Both the position numbers and the translations under genes were made by a program. The notes under the pieces are model-generated. The model did no database searches. It saw nothing but the letters and a program-made list of their open reading frames with translations, and was not told the origin of the DNA. A DNA stretch of 14,776 bases from JBFGCM01 sp041581135 (GTDB taxonomy: Bacteria > Actinomycetota > Acidimicrobiia > Spongiisociales > UBA5794): contig JBFGCM010000090.1 in NCBI GenBank assembly GCA_041581135.1, forward strand, positions 1 to 14,776, given 5' to 3'. The stretch's first letter is position 1. Each line of letters starts with the position of its first letter. This document shows positions 1 to 6,424 of this stretch, in pieces.

Positions 1-1
1 G

Positions 2-733
2 CTCGCTGTGGTCGACGACCGGGACCCGGTGGCGGCGGTCGTGGAGAACTCCAACATCACGCTGCCGTTGGGTGACGGCACGTTCGGCACCGTGGTAGAT
101 CGTGACGTCATCCTCTACCGCAACACCACCACCAAGGTCGACCGTGAGTCGGTTGTGGCCGAGAACTTCGAGGCGAAGTTCACCCCGTCGCTGGGCGGCA
201 TCCCGATCCCGTTCGTGCGTGGCTACGTCGCTGTGGACGCCGAGGTGAAGGGTCACGCCTTCAGGTTCGTCAACACCCATCTCGAGGTGGAGCCGGACCC
301 GTTGACCGGCGCCGGCTTCTGCGTCGCCGCCGACGGGACGCCGTTCGTCTGCCAGGACGCCCAGGCCAAAGAACTCATCTATGCGATCTCCGGCTCGAGG
401 CACCCGGTGGTGCTCGTGGGCGACCTCAACGCGGAACCCGGGACCACCGCCTACGGCATCGTGAACGATGCCGGGTACACCGACACGTGGAGCATCCGCT
501 TCCCCTACCCGGTGGAATCCGGCGCCACATGCTGCCAGGACGAGAACCTGCAGAACGAGAAGAGCAACCTCACCCAGCGGATCGACCACATCTTCATCGA
601 GGAATCGATCCGCCCGCTGCTGACCATCACGACCGTGGTCGGCGATTGGGAGGGCCGCAAGACCAACACCGTCCCGCCGCTGTGGTACTCCGATCACGGC
701 GGGCCGTGGGCCCGGCTCTACCTCCTCAACTGA
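2..733 (+). CDS. Endonuclease/exonuclease/phosphatase (EEP) family hydrolase, 3' part only
   Basis: The reading frame is open from the window edge, so the true start lies upstream; a GTG at position 8 is in frame but need not be the start. Visible EEP-fold landmarks are, in order, NTHLE, the metal-binding and catalytic GDLNAEP, the late RIDHIFI and the terminal SDHGGPW, which carries the catalytic histidine. The family includes metal-dependent nucleases, sphingomyelinases and inositol-phosphate phosphatases that cut phosphodiester or phosphomonoester bonds. The substrate cannot be told from this fragment. The missing N-terminal part would hold the first metal-binding Asn/Glu motifs and any signal peptide, so location is unknown. 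A pair of adjacent cysteines (ATCCQD) and other Cys residues leave an exported, disulfide-bonded enzyme possible. The gene converges on the CHAT protease operon and is separated from it by a hairpin terminator. Confidence 0.85.
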   Translation, partial: LAVVDDRDPVAAVVENSNITLPLGDGTFGTVVDRDVILYRNTTTKVDRESVVAENFEAKFTPSLGGIPIPFVRGYVAVDAEVKGHAFRFVNTHLEVEPDPLTGAGFCVAADGTPFVCQDAQAKELIYAISGSRHPVVLVGDLNAEPGTTAYGIVNDAGYTDTWSIRFPYPVESGATCCQDENLQNEKSNLTQRIDHIFIEESIRPLLTITTVVGDWEGRKTNTVPPLWYSDHGGPWARLYLLN

Positions 734-757
734 GCCCGTGGAGCGCACCCGAAGTCG

Positions 758-790
758 CGACGATGGGGCGGTCACACCGCCCCATCGTCG
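758..790. terminator. Bidirectional hairpin terminator between convergent genes
   Basis: There is a perfect 15-bp inverted repeat: CGACGATGGGGCGGT, a CAC loop, then its exact reverse complement. A wobble pair and one more C-G pair extend the stem. It sits 24 bases after the EEP stop and 3 bases after the CHAT-gene stop on the other strand, so it can serve both transcripts. There is no clear U-tract on either side, which is common for terminators in high-GC actinomycetes. Confidence 0.8.
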
Positions 791-793
791 TGT

Positions 794-3142
794 CTAGGGA
801 TCGGCTGGGTAGAGCCTGGCGATCAATTCTCTGTCGCCTGCGGAGAGTTCTGAGCCGCCCGAGAGGTCCATCGGCTCGGTCAGCAGGTCGTTGGAGATGG
901 GCAACAGCATCACCGACGCCGGATCCAGCTCCTTGTCGAAGCCGTAGTAGGCGGGATCGGTGGCGAAGACGTTCTGCTCCACCATCTCCCGCGACCACCG
1001 ATAAGGGTCACGTTCGTAGAAGGCGTACACGGCATCGCGATCCCACGGAATGTCGTCGGTGACCTGGTGCTCGTTCGTGAGCCCGAGGGCATGCCCGAAG
1101 GCACGCAAGACCGACCTTCGGTCCGGCTCGGCCGACCCGAGCGAGATCGTGGGCTGATCCATCGGAATGGCGAGCGCATCGGTCCCCAGGTATGACCACA
1201 CACCCGGCCTCTCGAACGACACCCGCACCTCCGGTTGCTGGCCGGCGTCGACGAACCGCAACGACAGGTTGGCGTGTTCGGTCCACTCCTTGGCGATCTC
1301 TTCGACCCGCCGTTGCATGGCATCGTCCCCGTCCAGGAAGCCGACCCGAACGGTGGCGCCGGGTTCCCACAACTTGTCGGGTCGCATCGCGATCTCACCC
1401 GGCCCCAGGGTGCCGAGCATGCGGTCGACCAGGTAGCCCCGGTCCGTACCGATGACCCGTGAGTCTTCCGAGGCGCGACGCAGCACGCGGCGCGCTTGCG
1501 TGCGCTGCTCGGCGCTCAGGTCGTCGAGCATCTCGGAGATCCCCACGAGCGCGTGGTACTGCTCGAACGCGGACTGCGAATCGGCGACTGCGTCCGCCAG
1601 TAGATCGAGGTGCGCAACGTCTCGGGCGGCTCCGATCAACGCGATGGCGACCAACCGGCGGCCGCCGCCTTCGCCGAACCACTCGACCAGCTCGGTCGAC
1701 GACAGTCGCGCACCCGTGTGCTTTGCATCCTGCACCAACGCGGTCATCCGGGCGGTGCGGGGCGAACCCGAATCCATCGTCGCCCGGACACTGTCGTAAT
1801 CCGCGGCGATCTGTTCGAGGCGCTCACGGCCCTCTGCCGTCTGGTCGGCCGCCGCGGCGACGGGCGCCTCGCCGACGTCGACGCCACGCATCGCCGCCTC
1901 TGGCGGCGCCTCTTCGACAGCCGGTCCGCCGTCCGGCGTTCCCGTCCCCACGAAGCTCACGCGCGGATCGCCGTAGAACACATACGACGCCCACGACGGG
2001 TCATCGTCGCCTGCGACCTCGGCGGTGGCGCGACGTGCAAGGGTGATCGCCCGACCCATGGGCGTGTTCTTGTCCAATAGCTCGGTGTAGAACGTCGAGG
2101 CGAACGTACGAGCCGACTCGTCTTGAATACGCCATGAGCTGCCGAGGAAGTACGCACCGGTATCCAAGAACGCCTTGGCCAGCCCGAACATACTGAACTG
2201 CTGGTCCCACGCAGATTCGCCTTCCTCGTCTTCGGGCGGCCGTCCTCGCGCCGTCTCGCACCCGTTGATGAAGCACAGCACGGCATCTTTCTGCCATGCG
2301 AGATAGGCGGTCAGGACCCCGACGTTGACGTCCTTGTCGAACAAGCTCAGGCAGCTCGAGCGACCACCGTATGTGGCATGGCCGCTGAAGTGGATGAGGT
2401 GGTACCGGTCGCGGGTGAGCGCCGCCAACAGATCGTCGTAGCGGGCATCCCGGCCATGGAGCGACGTGACGGCGATCCCCGGTCGATCGAGCACCGCCAT
2501 GATCGTCTCGCGTTCGGCCTCGGCCTCGGGTAGTCGCTCGAACGTGGTTCCTTCGCGAGGAGCCGGCTCGGGCACCGTGATGAGCAACACCTTCAGCTCC
2601 TCGAGCTCCTTGCCGGGACGATGCCCCGAGCCCTGCGCCTCGGGAGGCGGCGAGCTCAAGTTGATGTATCGGCCGACATGGTGCTTCAGGCACAGGAAGT
2701 CCTGCCCGTCGTGGAGCAGCTCGAGCGGGAAGCTCATCAGGGCCTCGTCGGTGCCGATGTACAGGAACAACCCGTCGTCACCCAGCGCCGACAGCGCAGA
2801 GAGCACGTGCGGCAGGGTGAGGCTGCGGGCTATCGCCTCGCCGACTTCACGCAACTGGTCGACGGCAGACCCGGGGGCAACCGCCGCAGCCGCCGCGGTC
2901 CCGGTGGATCGAGCACCGGACAGCCGTCCCTCAGTGAGCTTCTCCAGCCGCGGTGTCACGAGTTGGCGTACATCCGCCAGCGCGATGGGCAGCTCCTGAG
3001 ACGGGCTGCGCATCGTCTGCCGGAAGGGCGGCACGTATTGCAGCCAGCAACGGTCGTCGTCATCGCCGCCCTGTGGTGCCGCGCGCCGCTCGACGTCGAT
3101 GGTGACACTGGCACCACGCACCCAGTCGAGTGTGTACGTCAT
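794..3142 (-). CDS. CHAT-domain cysteine protease fused to a degenerate metzincin domain
   Basis: The product is 782 residues. The start is the ATG that overlaps the previous gene's stop as ATGA; the frame stays open further upstream, but that stretch is antisense or out of frame to its neighbour. Residues about 1-115 are of unknown type. Residues about 120-395 form a CHAT domain (caspase/separase-like clan): a strand-rich start with an FPLELL segment, HFSGH with probable catalytic His255, and NGCET with probable catalytic Cys295, followed by GSSWRIQD and an FYTELL helix. Both dyad residues are present, so activity is expected. Residues about 436-578 are helical and resemble domains appended to bacterial TIR and caspase-like proteins. 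Residues about 588-782 read like an astacin/matrixin-type metzincin: the motif keeps FGHALGL and EHQ, but HExxHxxGxxH has become R680, A681, H684, G687, N690. The Met-turn is kept (M745). That domain is probably not catalytic. No signal peptide or membrane segment is seen. Last gene of the operon; it ends at the 758-790 terminator. Confidence 0.88.
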   Translation of the reverse strand: MTYTLDWVRGASVTIDVERRAAPQGGDDDDRCWLQYVPPFRQTMRSPSQELPIALADVRQLVTPRLEKLTEGRLSGARSTGTAAAAAVAPGSAVDQLREVGEAIARSLTLPHVLSALSALGDDGLFLYIGTDEALMSFPLELLHDGQDFLCLKHHVGRYINLSSPPPEAQGSGHRPGKELEELKVLLITVPEPAPREGTTFERLPEAEAERETIMAVLDRPGIAVTSLHGRDARYDDLLAALTRDRYHLIHFSGHATYGGRSSCLSLFDKDVNVGVLTAYLAWQKDAVLCFINGCETARGRPPEDEEGESAWDQQFSMFGLAKAFLDTGAYFLGSSWRIQDESARTFASTFYTELLDKNTPMGRAITLARRATAEVAGDDDPSWASYVFYGDPRVSFVGTGTPDGGPAVEEAPPEAAMRGVDVGEAPVAAAADQTAEGRERLEQIAADYDSVRATMDSGSPRTARMTALVQDAKHTGARLSSTELVEWFGEGGGRRLVAIALIGAARDVAHLDLLADAVADSQSAFEQYHALVGISEMLDDLSAEQRTQARRVLRRASEDSRVIGTDRGYLVDRMLGTLGPGEIAMRPDKLWEPGATVRVGFLDGDDAMQRRVEEIAKEWTEHANLSLRFVDAGQQPEVRVSFERPGVWSYLGTDALAIPMDQPTISLGSAEPDRRSVLRAFGHALGLTNEHQVTDDIPWDRDAVYAFYERDPYRWSREMVEQNVFATDPAYYGFDKELDPASVMLLPISNDLLTEPMDLSGGSELSAGDRELIARLYPADP

Positions 3143-3915
3143 GACTTGCCCGCCCCGCCGGCCCACGTCGGGGTGTCGACGGCATCGACGGTGACCGTGT
3201 CGAAGCCCCAGCCGATGAGGTGCTTGGCGTCGTGCTCCGGCCCGATGAAGCGCATCTCGTCCAGCCGTACCACCGACTCCACGTTGCGAAACAGGTAGCA
3301 CTCGGGGTTGTCGCACCGGCGCAGTCCCAGAGCCGTACCCAGGATGGAGAGCAGCGCAGCACGGGTGCGCCGCTTGATGGCGGTGAGACGGGCGGCGGCA
3401 TCGGCCGACGTGTCCCCCCAGTACTCCGGATCGAGCGGGGCGATCGTCATCACGAAGCCAGACGGAGTCAGGTCCCAGATCACGTATCGCCACTCCGGCG
3501 GCGGCGTGATCAGCTCGTCGGTGATCACCACGAGCAGGTCGCCGTCGCTTGGCATCCACTCCCGAACCGCCTGGGCGATCTGCGCCTGGTCGGCGAGGGT
3601 CCCGGGCTTGATCGTGTCCCACATGCCGGCGAGGTCGGACTCGGATGCATCGGGTGATCCCGGAATGAGGTAGTGCAGGTTGATGGTCGGCGCCTGCGTG
3701 TCTGCCGTGGCCGGGGCGTACGTGGATGCCAGGTCGACGGTGTCCCATGTCACGGACTGCGGTCTCGGAATGGTGTCCTCGTCGGGCACACGGCGATAGA
3801 AGGCCTGAACCTCTCGCATCGCCGACCGAATGGCCTGGTAGGTGAAATGCGCGGTCTTCTCGTCTCGGACGAACAGCACCAAGTCGGCGCGGACGTGGCT
3901 CACGGCTCTTCTCAT
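3139..3915 (-). CDS. Archaemetzincin-like (M54) protein with lost zinc ligands, probable pseudoenzyme
   Basis: The product is 258 residues. The ATG overlaps the M4 gene's stop (ATGA) and has a GGAGG ribosome site 4 bases upstream. Its end overlaps the CHAT start in the same way. Archaemetzincins carry HExxHxxGxxHC-x4-C. Here residues 190-206 keep the G197, L198, C201, DNP and C206 framework, but the three His and the Glu are replaced by S190, I191, T194 and R200, and the Met of the following CxM is Leu208. Upstream, residues 126-135 (DLLVVITDEL) and the segment before the motif match the family's strand order. The family's distal CxxC is absent. Three ligands and the catalytic base are gone, so zinc peptidase activity is very unlikely, although C201/C206 and nearby His could bind a structural metal. 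A sensor, scaffold or inhibitor role between the two proteases is inference. No export signal is seen. The family call rests on motif reading only. Confidence 0.75.
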   Translation of the reverse strand: MRRAVSHVRADLVLFVRDEKTAHFTYQAIRSAMREVQAFYRRVPDEDTIPRPQSVTWDTVDLASTYAPATADTQAPTINLHYLIPGSPDASESDLAGMWDTIKPGTLADQAQIAQAVREWMPSDGDLLVVITDELITPPPEWRYVIWDLTPSGFVMTIAPLDPEYWGDTSADAAARLTAIKRRTRAALLSILGTALGLRRCDNPECYLFRNVESVVRLDEMRFIGPEHDAKHLIGWGFDTVTVDAVDTPTWAGGAGKS

Positions 3916-5597
3916 GCGACCTCCGTCATGATGCCAACCGAAGCATATGCGTCGATGGCCAGCGCCCGTAGTGCTGTTCTCTTGTCGTCCTGAGCGCGCC
4001 ACAAGGTGTCGATCACTCCGAGCAGCACCGCCAGCGCAGTGGCGAAGTCCGCCGTCGGCAGGAGGCGACCCATCGTGTAGTAGTAGACCTCGGCGACACG
4101 GTCCGGAGGCATGCGCTCGCCGTTGGCGGCGACGTCGGTGAGCAGCCGATAGGCGGCCCGGTTGTGGATGTTGCTGTAGGTGTGGACGCCACCCCAGTCG
4201 TTCGAGAGGCTGGGAAGCGGTTCGTGCACGTAGGCGGACATGTGCGCCGGATCACCGAGACGGGTGGGGTCTTGCATGTCGCGCAACGGCTGATCGTCGC
4301 CGCGGAATCCCTTGCCGATCTCCCATGACCACGTGTCGACATCGGTGGCGCTCGGAGCCTCGTACCGATTGCGGATGATGACCCCGAAGACGTCGGCCAG
4401 AGATTCGTCAAGCGCCCCCGACTGCCCGGCGTACTTCAGCACGGAACCGAAGCTCGACACGCCGTGCATGATCTCGTGCGCCACCACGTCGAGATGCCGA
4501 GCTGTGCTCGTCAGCCGACCTCCCACCATCACCTGGCCGTAGAACATCCGTTGACGCTTGGGGTCCCATACGGCATTGCGCCACTGCGAGTCGTTGCTCG
4601 CCTGCTGCTGCGCGTTGACGACGGACACGAACGCCATGCCCTTGCCGTCGAGTCCATTGCGATGCAACACGGACTCGAGGAAGTCGTGCACTCGGATGGC
4701 GTTCATGTGGGCCGTGATGGCGGCCCTCTGCTCATCGCTGAACGTGCCGTCCACCGAACTCACCCGCAACGGCTCGGCGCCACCGAGCACTCCGTACTGC
4801 AGGTCCAGGGTGGCGACCGCTCGGGCGGGATCCCTCAGCTCGAATCCATTGCCGGTATCGATGCCTCGGACCTCTTGATGGGACCCGGCTTCGTCAGGCC
4901 CGATGACCACCGACGGTATGGCGGCGGTGGGCACCGAGCCATAGGCATACAGCAACGAACCGTCGTGAGCGTCGACCAGATAGTCGCCGGTCAGCTCGTA
5001 GGGTCGGGCGTCCGTGCGGTGACCGGCCGATGTGTCCGGAGCGGCGCCCGTGGGGACGTTCGAGAACCGCCACGCGAGATGGGTCGGGTGGGCGCCTCCC
5101 ACCGGGTCACGGTAGACGAGCAGCTCAGGCTGGGGCAGGTCGGCCAGGTCGGGCGTGGCCTCGATGACACGACGGACCGTCTCGAAGGCGTCGGCCGGGA
5201 CACGGCTCGGCACGACGAGGTCCCCCAGGTCGTCCACCGCGTCGACGCCGACGTTCGACGACACCAGCTCCCCGGCCCCGTCGACCTCTACGGCGGCACC
5301 GGCTCCGAACACAGGAAGGTCCTTGTAGGTCTGCCCGAAGGTCACGACCGTGGTCTCGGTGCCCACGTACGACTGGGTGTCGCCGGTCGCCATGTTGGCG
5401 GCGGCGCGTTCCGGCGCCGGTCCGGCGACGCTACGGAAGGTGGGTGACGCCGCCCGCCGGAGTTGTGTGTCCAGGTGCAGACGTGCCGCCTGCTCGAGGG
5501 TGTCGAACTGTCCCGCCGCGACGCCCGACGACCGAAACGCCGCCCGCTGCGGCTCGGGCATGCGGGTGACGTGGCGATACAAGCTCTCGCTGGGCAT
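3912..5597 (-). CDS. M4 (thermolysin-like) metallopeptidase zymogen without a signal peptide
   Basis: The product is 561 residues. The ATG at 5597 has GGGAG about 6 bases upstream. Residues about 75-120 look like an FTP inhibitory propeptide (TYKDLPVFGAGAAVEVD) and about 155-220 like a PepSY-type segment ending in GSLLYAYGS; the catalytic domain follows. The active site is complete: HEIMH gives zinc ligands His374 and His378 with catalytic Glu375, GALDESLAD gives the third ligand Glu398 at the thermolysin spacing, and DWGGVH gives Asp467 and His472 of the proton relay. The start is charged and polar (MPSESLYRHV), with no hydrophobic or lipobox segment, and I see no cysteine in the protein. 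Most M4 enzymes are secreted; a few, such as protealysin, lack signal peptides. A cytoplasmic zymogen is therefore the simplest reading. First gene of the operon with the pseudo-archaemetzincin and the CHAT protein, and 72 bases downstream of the TetR gene on the same strand. Confidence 0.92.
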   Translation of the reverse strand: MPSESLYRHVTRMPEPQRAAFRSSGVAAGQFDTLEQAARLHLDTQLRRAASPTFRSVAGPAPERAAANMATGDTQSYVGTETTVVTFGQTYKDLPVFGAGAAVEVDGAGELVSSNVGVDAVDDLGDLVVPSRVPADAFETVRRVIEATPDLADLPQPELLVYRDPVGGAHPTHLAWRFSNVPTGAAPDTSAGHRTDARPYELTGDYLVDAHDGSLLYAYGSVPTAAIPSVVIGPDEAGSHQEVRGIDTGNGFELRDPARAVATLDLQYGVLGGAEPLRVSSVDGTFSDEQRAAITAHMNAIRVHDFLESVLHRNGLDGKGMAFVSVVNAQQQASNDSQWRNAVWDPKRQRMFYGQVMVGGRLTSTARHLDVVAHEIMHGVSSFGSVLKYAGQSGALDESLADVFGVIIRNRYEAPSATDVDTWSWEIGKGFRGDDQPLRDMQDPTRLGDPAHMSAYVHEPLPSLSNDWGGVHTYSNIHNRAAYRLLTDVAANGERMPPDRVAEVYYYTMGRLLPTADFATALAVLLGVIDTLWRAQDDKRTALRALAIDAYASVGIMTEVA

Positions 5598-5622
5598 GCG
5601 GCTCCCGCGGTCGTCTGCATTC

Positions 5623-5628
5623 AGCCTA
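5623..5628 (-). promoter_or_regulatory. Possible -10 element for the M4-CHAT operon
   Basis: On the minus strand, TAGGCT fits the actinobacterial TAnnnT -10 pattern in the 72-base gap between tetR and the M4 gene. It would give a leader of about 18-20 bases that includes the GGGAG ribosome site. I see no convincing -35 at the expected distance, so read-through from tetR is the alternative. Confidence 0.3.
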
Positions 5629-5669
5629 TCGACGGCACCTGGCCCACATCGCCGGAAGCGGCGTGGATT

Positions 5670-6281
5670 TCAGTCGGGCCGGAGGGCACGGTGCAGCCAC
5701 CGCACCCACTCGTCCTCGACTGCGGGGAGATGGCTCATCGGGTGATCGGCACGCAACAGCTCGTCCACAGCGCACATGATGTGATCGGCGACCATTCGGG
5801 ACGCCAGGGCCACGTTCATGGGCGGGAACTCGCCCGTCTGGACGCCGACGCCGACGATCCGGACGACCTCGGCGAGCACCGGATTCAGCGTGGCCCACAT
5901 GGCCTCTTGCTCGGGGTCCGGCAGTTTGCGCCCGACGCGGGTCACCAGCCTGGAGAGGTGGGGGTGTCTCGCCGAGTACGCGATTGCGCTACGCAACAGC
6001 GTCTCGAGCTGGGCGAGCGGCGTCGCACTCGGATCCACAGCGTCGATGATCTCGGCCGTGGCCACCTCGGCACGAGCGGCGACCAAGCCGAGGACGAGCG
6101 AATCCTTGTTGGAGAAGTAGTCGTAGATGGTCGTCCGGGCGACGCCGGCGAGATCGGCCACCCGAGCCAGTGACGTCGCCGAGTAGCCACGAGCCGCGAA
6201 GAGCTGCTCGGCGGCATCGAGCAGATCCCGTCGGGTCTGCTTCTTGTGTTCGGCAATGCTGTCGGCGCGAATTTTCGGCAT
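5670..6281 (-). CDS. TetR/AcrR-family transcriptional regulator
   Basis: The product is 203 residues from the ATG at 6281 (MPKIRADSIA). This start places the helix-turn-helix at residues about 16-62, including AAEQLFAARGYSATS and the typical recognition end TTIYDYFSNKDSL. In-frame upstream starts (ATG 6323, GTG 6341) would add 14 or 20 residues. None of the three starts has a good ribosome site, so the start is uncertain. Residues about 75-203 are the helical ligand-binding and dimerisation part, with no similarity I can pin to a known ligand. TetR proteins usually repress their own gene and neighbours and release DNA on ligand binding. The gene is divergent from purA and upstream of the M4-CHAT operon in the same direction; either could be its target. 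The inverted repeats at 6298-6373 are candidate operators. Confidence 0.9.
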   Translation of the reverse strand: MPKIRADSIAEHKKQTRRDLLDAAEQLFAARGYSATSLARVADLAGVARTTIYDYFSNKDSLVLGLVAARAEVATAEIIDAVDPSATPLAQLETLLRSAIAYSARHPHLSRLVTRVGRKLPDPEQEAMWATLNPVLAEVVRIVGVGVQTGEFPPMNVALASRMVADHIMCAVDELLRADHPMSHLPAVEDEWVRWLHRALRPD

Positions 6282-6297
6282 GATCGGGCCGGGGCGG

Positions 6298-6373
6298 CCG
6301 ACATCGTCGGAGTCGCCGACCATCCATTCGGCGGGCGTCACTCTGGCGTCGCGTTTAACCGACGGCGAGTCGG
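6298..6373. promoter_or_regulatory. Cluster of GTCGG/CCGAC inverted repeats, candidate TetR operators
   Basis: The tetR-purA gap contains CCGAC (6298-6302), GTCGG (6306-6310), CCGAC (6316-6320), CCGAC (6359-6363) and GTCGG (6369-6373). Two pairs have the same 5-base spacer: GTCGG-AGTCG-CCGAC at 6306-6320 and CCGAC-GGCGA-GTCGG at 6359-6373. The second covers the likely -35 region of purA. Operator function is inferred from palindromy and position beside a TetR gene; these 5-mers are not rare in GC-rich DNA. Confidence 0.4.
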
Positions 6374-6384
6374 AGAGCCCGCCC

Positions 6385-6390
6385 TACCAT
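6385..6390 (+). promoter_or_regulatory. Possible -10 element of the purA promoter
   Basis: TACCAT fits TAnnnT and lies 34 bases before the purA ATG, giving a leader of about 28 bases that includes the AAGGA ribosome site. No good -35 is seen at standard spacing. No purine riboswitch-like fold is apparent in this short leader. Confidence 0.35.
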
Positions 6391-6424
6391 GCTCGCTTCG
6401 GATCGGCCCCGAGAAGGAACACCA

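Noticed and set aside
3143..3748. Upstream open extension of the CHAT gene frame, about 200 residues
   Set aside because: It overlaps the pseudo-archaemetzincin gene in another frame, has the Arg/His/Pro-rich composition of a GC-rich shadow, and the ATGA overlap with SD-led neighbours gives a better start at 3142.
4464..5447. Long plus-strand open frame (327 codons) opposite the M4 gene
   Set aside because: The opposite strand encodes an unmistakable M4 peptidase; this product has no recognisable motif and reflects high-GC codon bias.
6391..6424. purine riboswitch or other structured leader for purA
   Set aside because: The leader after the likely -10 is only about 28 bases and shows no conserved riboswitch-like helices.
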